DNA from: Mangifera indica
Taxonomy: Eukaryota; Streptophyta; Magnoliopsida; Sapindales; Anacardiaceae
Direction: 5' to 3'
DNA length: 64,000 bases
Assembly: GCF_011075055.1 (NCBI RefSeq)
Contig: NC_058148.1
Coordinates: 14,873,969 to 14,937,968, forward strand
Of the stretch, positions 1-14,122 are shown in pieces. Each line of letters begins with the position of its first letter. Within the stretch, counting starts at the first letter, position 1. The position numbers were made by a program, and so were the translations under genes. The notes under the pieces were generated by a model. That model saw only the letters and a program-made list of their open reading frames with translations. It was not told where the DNA came from and searched no databases.

Positions 1-535
1 AGCATTGGAAGGAAACACACCAGCTTCCCGTCGTTGCCTGAGAAGTCGCCGGTCACAACAGCAACGGAACTCGTCGTCGTCGGCCGCCGTCTGAGACTGA
101 GAAGTCACCGTGAAAGGTTGCAATATAGTCGTGCCGTGAAGCTGCTGTCTTGTGAGCCTGCAAACCAACAGCCCTCGGCAGCTTCGTTGTCGTCGTCGGC
201 AGGCGTCTTTAAACGGTCGTCGGCAACAGATGAATCGACGACCGTTTCAACTTGTGGCGTCAGAGAAAGTCGTCGGCTGCAACAAATCCTTTGCGTCTGC
301 GTGCGCTGCAAGGAACAGGAGGAAAGTTTTATATAAAACTATTTCTCATGCGTAGCTTCTGAACCGGCGGACCGGGTTGGACCGCGGTTCAGATGCGAAC
401 CGGCGGTTCGATCGCGGTCCAACCCGATTTTAATCCTAAAACGGTTCTGTGCTTAATAACAGCCGACTACAGTACTGGTTCACGGTCTGACCGGTCCAAC
501 CGGCCGGTCCGGTCCGATTTTTAAATCCTTGGTTT
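1..535. other. Unassigned left edge, possible DNA-transposon end
   Basis: The first 350 bases are rich in CGT/CGG triplets, and several short frames are open on both strands. None resembles a protein I know. From about 360 to 530 the sequence is a GC-rich run of 'ggaccgggttggaccg' and 'ccggtccaaccggccggtc' type words ending in 'tttttaaatccttgg'. This looks like the subterminal region of plant hAT-type MITEs, but the other end lies outside the window, so the call is weak. Confidence 0.3.
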
Positions 536-542
536 CAACTAT

Positions 543-1272
543 TAATTAGCATGATTCTAACAATCAATCAACATAATTCCAATAATCAATCAACATGATT
601 ACAACCATAATTTTAGCCATTAATTAGCATTAATACTTCATATACGTCTTCATTCTTATATATAAACACCTGTTTGTACAAACTTTTAGTTATGAAATAA
701 TAAATGAAAAAATCAATTTATTTATATTTTATTATGGTATCAGAGCCACCACCTGAGTTATTGTCCTATCAAAGATGGGAGTGGCCAATATGCAACGTAA
801 AACCCACATTTAGCCCTCATACATGAGCTTTTAGGTTTTTTTTTTTTAATTTTCTCGAAGTTTCTAGCTTTTTTATTTATTTTGCTGTGCACAGTATTCT
901 ATCACTGTAACTCGCACGTTTGAGCCCTTTGCCCTAATCTCTCGCATGATTAAGCCTTTGCTCTCTTTCTCGCACAATCGAATCCCTGCTCTCATCTCTC
1001 ACATGATCGAGCCCTTGCTCTCGTCTCTAGTACGATCGAACACTTGCTCTTGTCTCTCGTATGATTGAGCCTCTACTCTTATCTCTTATTCCAAACTTAA
1101 GTTGGTCCCTACTCTACCACCTTAAGTTTGAGGGGGGTGTTAGCATGATTTCAACAATCAATCAACATGACTCTAACAATGATTCAATATGATTTCAGCC
1201 ATAATTTTAGCCATTAATTAGCATTCATGCCTCTTATATATATATATTCATTTCAATTCATTCATATTTTAT
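543..1272 (+). mobile_element. Miniature LTR retrotransposon (TRIM-like, tRNA-iMet primed)
   Basis: Two similar terminal repeats start with '(t)taattagcatgatt' at about 543 and 'tgttagcatgatt' at 1138. They share the stretch around 'ccataattttagccattaattagcatt'. Directly after the left repeat is 'tggtatcagagcc' (735-747), the standard primer binding site complementary to initiator methionine tRNA. Directly before the right repeat is a purine tract ending in six G (1131-1137). The internal region is only about 390 bp and has no gag or pol, so it is non-autonomous and fits a TRIM or a deleted Copia element. The right LTR is about 60 bp shorter than the left. LTR outer borders are approximate, and I found no clear target duplication. 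Confidence 0.75.
905..1085 (+). repeat. Degenerate tandem repeat inside the miniature LTR element
   Basis: About five imperfect units of roughly 30-35 bp follow the pattern 'ctctcgcatgattgagcc(t)ttgctct'. They lie inside the internal region of the LTR element and do not encode a visible protein. Confidence 0.6.
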
Positions 1273-1776
1273 CAGAGACAACGGTCCCACTCATAATGAA
1301 CGGTGAGCTCAATAACCCTAATTCTTTTTTGGCTAATTTCAATTGCATAACAGGAGCATCACTATCTTGGTCTTTGCATACATTCCTTTAGAATGAAAGT
1401 TTGCTTACAATAGTGCCCATCACAGGCTGCATCTTTGACTCTTCACATTATTGGTAACTGTAAGGATATTTAAAGGAGAAAGTACAAAAGCAGTAGTCTA
1501 ACTTATGCCAAGGGTTAGTACATAATAGAGGCCACTGCCAGGTTGAATGGTAGTATTTTTGGTCTGCTTGATTTATATATAGAAGTTGAGTATTTGGAAG
1601 TGGCAAAAACTGCTGAAGGCTAGGCCAAAAATTGATCTCTGTTTTACTTGGTCATGCTGTCTTAGGGTAATGCTGTCCAATGCCTTTAGAATGTGAGTTG
1701 GGAATGCTTCTTGATAATTAAGGTTTATTTGTGCACATTTTTCCTTAAATCCTTTTATTGTAGCCTTTGCATTTTT
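1273..1776. other. Gene-free stretch, probable decayed MCM3 intron
   Basis: No coding signal is recognised. From about 1640 onward the sequence ('tctgttttacttggtcatgctg') aligns with 20739 onward, which lies in the decayed MCM3 copy, so the right part is probably MCM3 intron or exon debris. Confidence 0.4.
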
Positions 1777-2226
1777 TGCTTTATTAGCCCGACAATGGAT
1801 GCCATGGACATAGATAAAGCTCCTTCAGGTGATTGGGCGCTCAATATATATCTCCCCTCAAAGGCCTCTGTGCTAGCAGGAACTATAATCTTATTTATTT
1901 ACCCCCATTTATCATTTGATTATGAAGTTAGCTATGTTATCATTTTAAATTTTCTCTTCCACACTTTCAGAACTGAACCATTTTATTCCAAATTTGGTCA
2001 ACATATGAGAGCAAATCACTTGGACATGATAACCATTTCAGAATTAGAGGGAATTGTGAACAGTATATCAGATGCTCTTTATACAAGTGCAGAGATATCA
2101 TTCCTATTGGAGGCGAAGCTTGTAATCTTTGTAATTGTTCAGAAACTGCAAGATGACAACAGAGTGATGATAGCTGATGGAATGGTGCATATGATATCAT
2201 TATGTGAAAGAAGAGCAACTCCGATC
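1777..2226 (+). pseudogene. MCM3: MCM3 C-terminal fragment (copy 1)
   Basis: Three exon-like blocks in one direction match the C-terminal end of plant MCM3, a subunit of the MCM2-7 replicative helicase. Block one reads DAMDIDKAPSGDW. Block two, after an AG at about 1969, reads FGQHMRANHLDMITISELEG and then SDALYTSAEISFLLE. Block three, after an AG near 2143, reads KLQDDNRVMIADGMVHMIS. The AAA+ ATPase core is absent here, so this is a truncated pseudogene. It is collinear with 20890-21040 and lies in the same relation to an arabinogalactan peptide remnant. The family assignment rests on remembered MCM3 sequence, so a protein search should confirm it. Confidence 0.7.
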
Positions 2227-2767
2227 AAAAAATACAAGGTTTGTAGTTTTAAATTTATGAAATGGCATTGTTTGGATGGATAGACTGATTCCTGTAAATG
2301 CTCTTGTTAATTAATTCTCTGTATATCAAAAGTTTCTCTTGTAACAACTTGTTTCCCCACAGTTTGGGGATATTTAGAAAGTAACGGTCATTTGGCTATT
2401 AGTTTCAATTATCTATGTGAAGGAGAACATCTCTTAATGATTGGTTTAGATAATTTTTTATTATCACAAATGAAAAATTGTTATAAAGATAAATTATCTA
2501 AAAGGTTATTAAGTAGACTCAATAGAAGGTGTATTGTTTTTCTAGTGATTACATTAAAACTAGTAACACCCCACAACTGCTATTAAAAGACAGGAGAAAT
2601 GTAAGTTGAAGTTCATATTTAGTAATGAAAAATTGATCACTTAAAAGAAGAATGAACTTTTACACTCTTCAAAGCTGAAGTAAACAACCCCCCATTTGGG
2701 CAACTAAAGAGTCTGAGCAACCCATAAACATTCACCAAGTAACCGAAAACAACAAATAAAATATTTT

Positions 2768-2843
2768 AAAGAACCAAGCAAGAAGAGAAGCTATGGCTGC
2801 CAATAGAGCTGGAACACTCAGCGCTACTCCACCGCTTTCCATT
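2768..2843 (-). pseudogene. Arabinogalactan peptide, 3' remnant
   Basis: The minus strand matches the last 25 or so codons of the intact AGP gene at 21658-21828 (MESGG, then the hydrophobic tail ending LLAWFF). The signal peptide and start are gone. The break falls at 'tccattgaaggtggtg'. In the intact copy the two flanks are about 280 bp apart, at 'tccattggagatggtg' and 'tttgaaggtagtg'. The TAA stop is also lost by a one-base shift in the A/T run. This is a deletion product, not a gene. Confidence 0.8.
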
Positions 2844-2849
2844 GAAGGT

Positions 2850-3695
2850 GGTGTGCTGTCAATATAATTTTAGTTATTCACCTCACTATACTCTGGACCA
2901 GCCTATAGATTAAACTCTGTAATGGCATATAACCATGCAAACCCTAATTTCTAGCTAATACCCAATATTAATTAAGGTTATAGCATGTCATTATAATGTT
3001 GGTTTTGGTTTAGTTTGTGTAATCTTACCTGGTAATAATGCTGGCTATAATACTTCCCATGTTTGTGGTAGTGGGTAACTTGAAATAGAGATGTAGTCGT
3101 TCATTAACATAAGTTTATTCAAAGCTTGCTTTTCAAGCAATGGGAACCATGTTAGAGTATCACTTGATGATTTTGGCGCTGATCTTACGAAGACATAGTT
3201 TTGAGTCAACTTGGTCTTTGACTTGAACGAGTTTGAACTTGAATTGGGACAGTCCTAACTCAAGTTTGAGTCGAGCTAATTCAAATGGATCGAGTTGTTG
3301 GTAAATCCATCTTCTCCTACGACTTTTCATTTTCTCAAATGACTTTTTATTGGCAAACAAATCCATCTTCTGCTATGATTCCTTTTCTTCTTCATCTCTG
3401 ACAACTCATATTCTTTTTATATGACAACTTTCTGTTAACTAGTCCAACAATTCATCACTAGCTTAAACTAGTCATTGTTCGGCTTCACCTTGGTTTGAAT
3501 CCACTCTTAGTCCACACAATATGGACATTATATCATCAATGTGGCATGCAGTCAGTAAGTAGAGCATAATTGAAGCATAGCAATAACATACAAGGGAAAT
3601 CACTTATCAACCTCACGTATTTTTGTAACCAACAAGACACTGGAATCATTTGTGTCGAGTTGGCACTTGGAAATTCCGATATCTTACTGAAAACA
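2850..3695. other. Spacer, duplicated at 22000-22830
   Basis: No gene is seen. The stretch is collinear with 22005-22830 in the second copy of the MCM3-AGP block, including the 'aacgagtttgaacttgaa' and 'gagtcgagctaattc' words of a dispersed repeat. It then jumps at 'cttggaaattcc' to sequence that in the second copy lies about 1.25 kb further on. The jump removes the last exon of the CCDC174-like gene from copy A. Confidence 0.6.
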
Positions 3696-3696
3696 T

Positions 3697-4150
3697 CTAA
3701 GCTCTTTTACATGTAACAGGGAAACAATCAAAATGGCCAAAATGTAGTAACCGACAACTGGAATAACACTCAAAACAGCAAATACAATCAACAAAACGAC
3801 TCAAATCATTCAAGCCAAATCCCTCCAGCTTTCGAGAGGCTGGAACTCTCCCATCTACCACTTTTCTTTCAAAATCCACTCTTCTCTCTTGCTTATCACG
3901 TCGAGCTCTATATCATTCTCTCCTTTTGCATTAATGTCACACCAATGCTCAGCTGCGGCCTCATCAGCCATGCAAATATGGATGGTCCCCTGCTTATGCT
4001 GTACCGCTGTAATGTCCCCTTTGTGTGCATGCTGGTCTGTTTCTTCTGTCTCTCCTACTTCAGGCTGCGGCTTGCCATCTGTCTCCTCTTCTCTAATCTG
4101 TTTCTTGCCAAATGTTCTTCCCAAACTGCCGCTCTCTGGTTCTTCCTACA
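3697..4150 (-). other. Unrecognised open frame inserted in the CCDC174-like copy A
   Basis: An open minus-strand frame of 89 codons (4124-3855) is hydrophilic, with many E, K and H (e.g. KKQIREEETDGKPQPEVGE, then MADEAAAEHW and ISKREEWILKEKW). A second short frame follows at 3879-3697. The sequence has no counterpart in the second copy of this block, where the flanks are adjacent. It is therefore either an insertion of foreign gene sequence or an ancestral part lost elsewhere. I do not recognise the protein and assign no function. Confidence 0.35.
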
Positions 4151-4466
4151 GTATAAACCTTGGACCTAACACATTGTGTCACCAAAGTTGTTGATAGGAT
4201 AAATATCGTTAAAGGAGTGTATGGTATTATCAGCAAGATGAACAATGTCACATGATGATAAATGAATCGATCTTGAGCTTAACTGTCAAGCTAAAACTCC
4301 AACTAAAGATTGGCTTGTTCAAATTGAGTCGACTCAGATCGGATCCATTCTATAGTCATGGTAGTTTGTATAGGTAAGTTACTTAACACCGGAAACCTTA
4401 TCTCAACCAAATAATAACAGCATAATACCAAAACAATAACAAAAAAAAAAAAAATCAAAATTGTTA

Positions 4467-5260
4467 CCTCACAAATTGTTTATGTTCATTTTTATCCATT
4501 GTTCCAGTTGTTCTACCCGGTGCTACAAATTTTATGTCAAAAAGCATAGAAGCAGCATCGTTCTCAGTTGCTTCGACTTGTGCTGCTACGGTGACAGAAA
4601 CATCATCAGCTTGAGGAGGCTGCCCTGTTTCCTGTTCCATACCCTTACGAAAAAAGTCCACACAATACTTCTCCTTATCTTCCTTATCCGATAATTCTCC
4701 CTCCACCAGTTTTTCATATAACTCAGCCTTCCTTTCCAGTGCCGCATAGCTGGCCGACCCATCCTTCACCGCTTTCAACTCGAGCTTGTCTCTCATTTAT
4801 ACACAATGAAACAAACATTAGTACAGTATTATGCATCCCAAGTTCCACGTGTAAGCACAAGAGGTAATATTTTGAAGCCTGAAATTGAGCTAATCTAAGC
4901 ACTTCAATGAAAACCCAGAAACGGAAAAGGAAGGTACTCGAGAACGCGGGCTTCGACGCCGGAGTTCTTGGAGGAGAAGGAATCACGTGAGGTAATCTTC
5001 TTCTTGGCGCGGTGGAACTCAACATCAGGACCGATCAATTCTTTGGATTTTTTGGATTCTTCCTGGGATTTATAGAGCTGGGGTTTGAGTTCTAAGATAG
5101 AAGATGGACCCAGTCCTTCGATTGAGCGTTGTTTCTTGGGCATGATTGATGATTCCGTAAGCCATTCCAGCGATTCAGCCACAACCCTCTTCTTTCTCTC
5201 TTGTTCTTCAGTCATTAATGACCCCAATTTGGTTATTGAAGCTTTAATTGATTCGGACAA
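4467..5260 (-). pseudogene. CCDC174-like gene, copy A (lacks last exon)
   Basis: This is the best copy of a three-exon gene repeated through the window. Exon 1 (5260-4938) ends in a GT donor. Exon 2 (4791-4467) starts after AG and ends in a GT donor. Exon 1 has PSSILELKPQLYKSQEESK and AKKKITSRDSFSSKNSGVEAR. Exon 2 has YAALERKAELYEKLVEGEL, then CVDFFRKGMEQE. This order (LKAxLYxxQEE, NxGVExR, ERKAxLYxKLxxGE, VDF) fits CCDC174, a nuclear coiled-coil protein linked to RNA processing. The assignment is from memory of the family. The start is uncertain: M at 5260, the later MTEEQE, or MPKKQR. Exons 1 and 2 are intact. The last exon, seen in copy B at 23333-23492, is deleted, so a transcript would stop at once after exon 2. 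It lies about 560 bp beyond TPS1. Confidence 0.65.
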
Positions 5261-5820
5261 TTCGAGATTGAAATTGATTGATAAGTTTTGGTCAATTAGT
5301 TGAATAATATCAGAAACTCCCCCTTACAGTTGCGGTTCATACATAGAAGATTAATTTTACAATTTCATTACGTTCGACGAGCTCGAGCCGTGGCTTGAGT
5401 TCTAATAAACAGTTATCGAGTTGATACCAAGTTTACCTGTGTTTAAGCTCGGTTCTGTTTGAATCCACCCCTAGTTTAAAGGAAGACGAGGTACAGGTAA
5501 CAAAAAAATGAAAAGAGATTCGGATCGGGTTTGCTCATAGCTCCCATTCCCCAATTGAAGAATTAATCAATCCCAAATAAGAACTTTCAAGCTTGATAGG
5601 GCATTTTATGTTAGTAAAATTTTGTGCCTAAACAATAAACACAAATTTATGCAAAAACAATAGTACATGTGATTAGTATTATTTTATTTTTAATTCAAAG
5701 TCATATAATCATATGATGATAAGTTATCGATTGTGTATAAATTTATACTTATTTATACACTTAGTTTTATTGATTTTCAATATAGTTTTATTGGTTTTAC
5801 ATTCTCTGTGTCATTTAGCG
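5261..5820. other. Spacer between CCDC174-like copy A and TPS1
   Basis: No gene is seen. A conserved flank, around 'gagattcggatcgggtttgctcatagc' and 'cattccccaatt', recurs downstream of other TPS copies near 26030, 33490, 37520, 39070, 46640 and 62780. It serves as an anchor for aligning the duplicated units. Confidence 0.6.
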
Positions 5821-8975
<3,155 letters not shown>

Positions 8976-9030
8976 TATTAAGAAGGTTTCAGTTTTTTAA
9001 ATGCTTTGATTGAACTCATCGATGTGGCTC

Positions 9031-9040
9031 TTTATATAGA
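9031..9040 (-). promoter_or_regulatory. TATA box of TPS1
   Basis: The minus strand reads TCTATATAAA about 56 bp before the ATG. The same box with the same flanks ('gagccacat' just downstream) precedes TPS2, TPS3 and TPS4 at similar distances. Confidence 0.75.
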
Positions 9041-9049
9041 ATAACTTCA

Positions 9050-9738
9050 TGGAGTAGCGGCAAGCTGCTGATCATATCTTTTTTTAATTTTTCCGAACAG
9101 TAAAAGAAAAAGACTTATGTTATGCAAAGCGTGTTCAACAACTGAACACCTAACTGATTCTAGAAGAGAAAGATATTTGGAGTAAATAGTATCCCTAACT
9201 CAAAATTTAACCAATTTTGTGATAATATATTATTATTTGTATATAAATTTATGTATATTATTTGTTCATATAATTTTATTATTTGAAAAATACCAAACCA
9301 CTACTTCCAAACCAAACCAAACAACTATTATATGAAAACCCAGATTTAACTCAATTCGAGTTCAACTTATTATAGAAACAAAATTAAATTTGTTTATTAA
9401 ATTTTAATTTATTTATATTTTTAATAAAAAAACACAAAATGATTTTAAAATTTGATGAGAAATGAAAAGGCTATTTATATTGAATTGGATAAGTAATTGA
9501 ATATATGCTTTATCAAGGTGAGATTTTTACAATAATCTCAACCCAAGAATGACTTGCTCGATCCATAATAAATAGTCTTATCTTATGCATTTCATTTATC
9601 TTGGTAAATAAGCTTTTATACATATTATCTTGCAGTAAACCTACTACAAAAATTAAATAATATATATTGATTTTAATAAATTTATTATATATAACATTAT
9701 TTCTAAGAAACATTGTGCACAACCTATCTTATTAGATA
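9050..9738. other. AT-rich TPS1 upstream region
   Basis: No gene is recognised. The sequence is AT-rich and ends at the left target duplication of the Mutator-like element. Confidence 0.5.
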
Positions 9739-10570
9739 GGCCAAAGGACTATTTCCCACAAGGTTTAATATAAAGATAAAGACATATTTGTGGGAGATCA
9801 AAAACCCAAAAATCCATTCGCCATATAATTTTTGTTAAAACTTATTGTTAACTATAGGAGAAAAATCATCATTTAACTAATAATATTAAAAAACTAAAAT
9901 TTTATCTTATTTTCTCCTCATAGTTTAAAAAACTAATAATTCGCCCCCCTCCCCCAAAATTGGAAAAGTTACCTTTTCTCCCTAGGGTTTCATTCCTTCC
10001 ATTTCTTCTTCGATGACGTTCTCTGGCCAATCTCCCATTTGTTAGTGCTCCCTCCCACATCCCAAATGAAGACGCGACCACTGTTCCTTGGCTATGAACC
10101 GACAAATTGTTTAGATTCATCACTCAATGAACATGTTCCTTTCCACCATCTTCATTGCGTTTGTGGCCAAAGAATGATTCGGATCTAGACGGATTGACTT
10201 CAGAAGAATCGTTTGATATCGATTCGTTAGTCGAACGAAGATGACTCATTCACTAGACAAAATTTCTTTGGTGGGAAAGTTGATAACAAGAGAAGAAGAT
10301 GGTGAGAAGGTTGGCTAATGATGGAAACAACATTTGATCGCTTGAGAAGGAAGAAAAAAAGGGGGAAAAGTAACACTTTCAAAACTTAATCCTGGTTGTA
10401 AATTATTAGTTTTTCAAATTAAGAAAGAAAAATGATATAAATTTTTAGAGTTTTAGGATTTTATGGTAAAATAAGAATTTTATCTTTACCTCTAATAGAA
10501 AATTTTAAAATAAATAAATCCATAGGTGGGTTTTTGCGTTAAACTGTGGGTGGGAAATAGTCCTTCGGGC
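9739..10570. mobile_element. Non-autonomous Mutator-like element (MULE), copy 1
   Basis: The ends are inverted: 'ggccaaaggactatttccca' on the left, and on the right the complement of 'gtgggaaatagtccttcgggc'. Flanks are a 9-bp target duplication with one mismatch: 'tattagata' (9730-9738) and 'gattagata' (10571-10579). Nine-base duplications with long inverted ends are the mark of Mutator-like elements. The interior carries no transposase; the short minus-strand frame ending in NETLG resembles a frame inside the second element at 52237-53105. Confidence 0.75.
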
Positions 10571-10835
10571 GATTAGATATGGCTGCTCATGTCTGAAGCC
10601 CACAGGACAAAAAATCTCTGATTCACATCCCAATAATAATGACCAGTCCTAATCAATACTGTTATCCCAGAGTTGTGAACATCTTCTATTGTCCTATCAT
10701 CACATCATAAGATATGTCAAATTGCTTATACACCTTAGTAAAAGGACGTTTGTACTGATACATGGTTTAATAAATTAAAATTAAACAAGGAAGATAATAA
10801 ATTAAAATTAAGATAAAATTATTTAAGAAGCCAAG

Positions 10836-11177
10836 CTAGTCAAACAAGTTCCTCAATGCGTTGCGTTTTCCACATGGTTCTGGCGGCAGAACCTTTTCGT
10901 TTTCTCTCTGAGCAAGCACTTGAATGGTGGAAGAAGGGGCTGCTTTAATATTATTGCCTAAAATGAGGCCTTGCTGGTGCATATAATCCCATTTGTCTTG
11001 TAAGAGATAAAAGAAAGCCAAGAAACAGATCTCAGCCTTAAGTATAGCCCAAATTGCAGCGCTTGATGTTTTATCATGGTAAGCTTTTAAGCCTGTGCAG
11101 ATGTTGATGATCCCCACGAGAGACGGTGACGTTCCAATAACCAATGCAGGAAGTACCATGTACTTCTTATATTTCCT
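10836..11177 (-). pseudogene. Cytochrome b561-like protein, last exon only (copy 1)
   Basis: The minus strand matches the last exon of the b561 gene at 55748-57993. Shared parts are a GLKAYHD segment, the AEICFLAFFYLLQDKWDYM transmembrane region and the ending NALRNLFD-stop. The exon begins after AG at 11178-11179 and should read GNIRSTWYFLHWL. One T is missing at about 11128, which breaks the frame just after HWL. No upstream exons are found before the dispersed repeats begin, so this is a fragment. It lies about 1.9 kb upstream of TPS1, as the other copy lies upstream of TPS5. Confidence 0.8.
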
Positions 11178-11335
11178 CTGCACAAATACACAGAATATAA
11201 GGCAAATTGTCATTAATATAAGTTGTGCGGGCATAAAAGTGTTATTTAGTTTGTCCCACCCCAAAAGTTAACTAACGTGTGATTTTCAACAATCCTTCTC
11301 TTATCACATAGGAGTTATCAACAATTTTTTCCTTA

Positions 11336-11645
11336 ACTATTGTTAAATTTGAATCAAGTCACTTCTTAGTTTAATATTTGGTTTGATTTCAGCTGAATTC
11401 AAGCTAGAGTTTCAGTTTGATAGCTTATCTCAAGTTTTTCTCAAATCCCTTTTTAGTGATATTATTTATCTTGTTAATGATACTATTTATTCTACTAACG
11501 ATACTATTTATTCTGTTGGTAACCTTCGATGACATCTCCAACAAATTTCAATGAGTTTAAACTCGAGGTGATCATTTAAGATTCGAGTTCAATTGGAGTC
11601 AGCCTATATTTAGGCTTAACTCGGTTCGAATCCAACTTTACTCTC
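11336..11645 (+). repeat. Dispersed repeat, copy 1
   Basis: An approximately 300-bp unit contains 'gatactatttattct' style sub-repeats and ends in 'cttaactcggttcgaatccaac'. Recognisable copies lie at 13160-13490 and at 56250-56560. It has no coding capacity. Its class is unknown; a MITE is the simplest guess. Confidence 0.55.
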
Positions 11646-12819
11646 AATGAGACAGGGCAGCCAATCATTTAATATATTGAATTAAAGAACAACATAATCA
11701 TTGCCTTTTCTTGTGATTCAAGCTTAAATGATAGGTATGCTGTAATATTTTGGTTAAATAAAAAAGCTCACTGTCAAGACATGATTCTTTGATCTTTGCA
11801 ACCTAAACGCGTAAAATTTAATTTGGGTCAAATCACAACATCAGTTTGCTTAAAAGTGTACTATCATAACATCATTTTCATTGTGGAAGAATAGCCAAAT
11901 TAGTGCCCACATCAAGGAGCAGATTGCGGAAAATTTTCACCTAGAATTTTTCAAAAAAGGAAAAAAAAACACAGCTGGAATTGGAGACTTTTCAACCACC
12001 AAGCCCAAGTAACGAGGCAAAGAACTTTGAAAAAAAAAAAATAATAATGAAGATGTAACATAATAGGCAATCTTCAAGGTCTTTTTTTTAAAGCTTAAAT
12101 TAGAATGCTAGTAAAAATGGTATTGACCGAGAAGAAAATGGGCCAAGTGATGAAAATTCATCATAGAAGAAACGTAAGAGGATACGTACAAGACAAAGAC
12201 CTTGACAAGAGTACCAACTGCAATATAAATGAGTACTTAAATGCTGGAATCGATATTCTATTAACACAACATAATTTCTAATAGAAGTATAGGCAAAATT
12301 AGCGCCCATATTGTGGGCCAAGTGTACGTTTGTGCTCAGGGGAAACTTGGAAACAAAAACAAAGGGTTAGATTTGAATCGAGTTAGCTTGACTCAAATTG
12401 ATATTCAATTTGATTTGAATTGAATTATAATTGAAGTTTTAATTATTTTTTGTTGTTATTCGATGTTTACTCTTAATGTTGTCATTTTAGCTTGACACTT
12501 ATAGTCACACACGATTCGATTTATATAATTTGACTAAGTAAAACAACAACTTGAATTGAAGACTTTACAAATGTCAATTTTTGTAATATCTTAGTTCATT
12601 TGATAATATATTGTCTACTTTGAATATACAATTCATTTTAGTTTTGTTTTACCATTCAAAATGCATATTATTGACAGTGCATTATTTAATTAATTTTGTC
12701 TTTATATCTCTAAGTGATATGCAATTTCTATGCATACCCAAGATCTCTTGTCTTTTGTTGATAATGTTATAATTTCATTGTTAAACATAGATTAATGAAC
12801 ATGAATGAATGAATGAATG
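11646..12819. other. Gene-free AT-rich stretch with decayed repeats
   Basis: No convincing gene. It includes short stretches ('tagtgcccacatcaagg', 'ggagacttttcaaccaccaagccc') that recur at 16290-16400, and further partial copies around 12100-12360. They appear to be duplicated upstream sequence of the LRR receptor gene fragments. Confidence 0.4.
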
Positions 12820-13020
12820 CGAGACAAAAACATTTTAAGTCAAGTCAACTACGCCAAACCATTTATGCATCTGTGATTGTCAGCAAAGGACAAGAAACAT
12901 TAGTATCCACATCAAGAAGTTGTATAAATTTTTATTTAGTGAGCAGAAAATTAGAAAGAATTTTTTTTCATGCATTAAAGTACGCATTATGAGTATATAA
13001 GCCAAAGACCTTGGCTAGAG
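12820..13020 (+). repeat. Duplicate of the LRR-gene upstream region
   Basis: This stretch ('gcgagacaaaaacattttaagtcaagtc' through 'catgcattaaagtacg') is repeated at 13885-14055 directly before the LRR fragment, and its first part again at 17284-17330 before the second LRR fragment. It therefore marks successive duplications of an LRR-kinase promoter. Confidence 0.6.
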
Positions 13021-13159
13021 TATCAACTACGATGAAAAAGATTGCTTAGATGTTAGAATCAAGATTCTATTGCCACAACATCATTTTCCTATTTGAAGAG
13101 CAGGCGAAATTAGTGTCTACATCGAGAGGCAAGTGTATGCGTTTGCGTAGTGGAAACTT

Positions 13160-13490
13160 GGAAACAAAATATGGTTAAATTCAATTTGAGCTAACTCGGT
13201 TTAATTTAAGCTGAATTCAAATTGAAGTTTTAGCTCAGTAGTTTGAGTTGAATCTCCCTCTAATAATAATGTTTATACTGTTAATGATACTATTTATCTC
13301 GTTAACGATACTATTAATTTCATTGGTAGTACAAATCATCTTGTTGATGACCTCCAATAACATCTTAAATCTATTCGAGTAAGTATAAACTCGAACTCAA
13401 ATTCGAACTCACCATTTAGGATTTGAGTCAAACTTGAGTCAATCCATATTTGAACTTGACTTAGTTTGAATTTAACCTTGAAAAAAACAA
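13160..13490 (+). repeat. Dispersed repeat, copy 2
   Basis: Homologous to 11336-11645, with the same internal 'gatactatttat' sub-repeats and the same ending with 'gacttagtttgaattta'. Confidence 0.5.
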
Positions 13491-14122
13491 ACTTGGAATT
13501 GGAAACTTTTCAAACACCCCATGTGTGCGTATACGTAATGGCATTCACAATACAAAAAACAATAGACATCTTGACCTTAGAATGAAGAAGAGTGCACGAT
13601 TAATTAAGTTTCAAAAAATTTATGTGTGGAATTTCTCAACAAAATAACAACCTGGAATTGGAGACTTTTCAAATGTCAATTTTAGTAATATCCTAATTTG
13701 ACCGACTGTCTTGTTTTGCAATTCATAATGCATCCTAAAAGTTTAGGAGTACACATTTTATGTAATTAGTTTTATCTTAGTTTATTTAAACAATATGAGA
13801 TGCTTATACATACATAATATCTCTCCCATACTTTGTCAATGTAAGATTTGCCTATAGATAATGAATATGAATGAATGAATCAAATGCAAGACAAAGACAC
13901 ATTAAGTCAAGTCAGATACGTCTAACCATTTATGCATTTGTGAATGTTAGCAAAGGGCAAGAAACATCAGTATCCACATTAAGAGGTTGCAGAAAATTTT
14001 ATTTAGTGAGCAGGAAATTAGAGGGAAAAGCTTTTCATGCATTAAAGTATGGTTTATGAGTTCCTTATATATATATATCAGAGTTTCCGAATGATAATAT
14101 GCATCACATAATATCAGAAACA

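Noticed and set aside
34..336. 100-codon frame at the left edge
   Set aside because: The composition follows CGT/CGG-rich DNA, both strands are open, and no family is recognised.
1693..2283. Continuous 196-codon frame taken as one gene
   Set aside because: It reads through introns; only the three MCM3 blocks inside it look like protein. It is a pseudogene relic.
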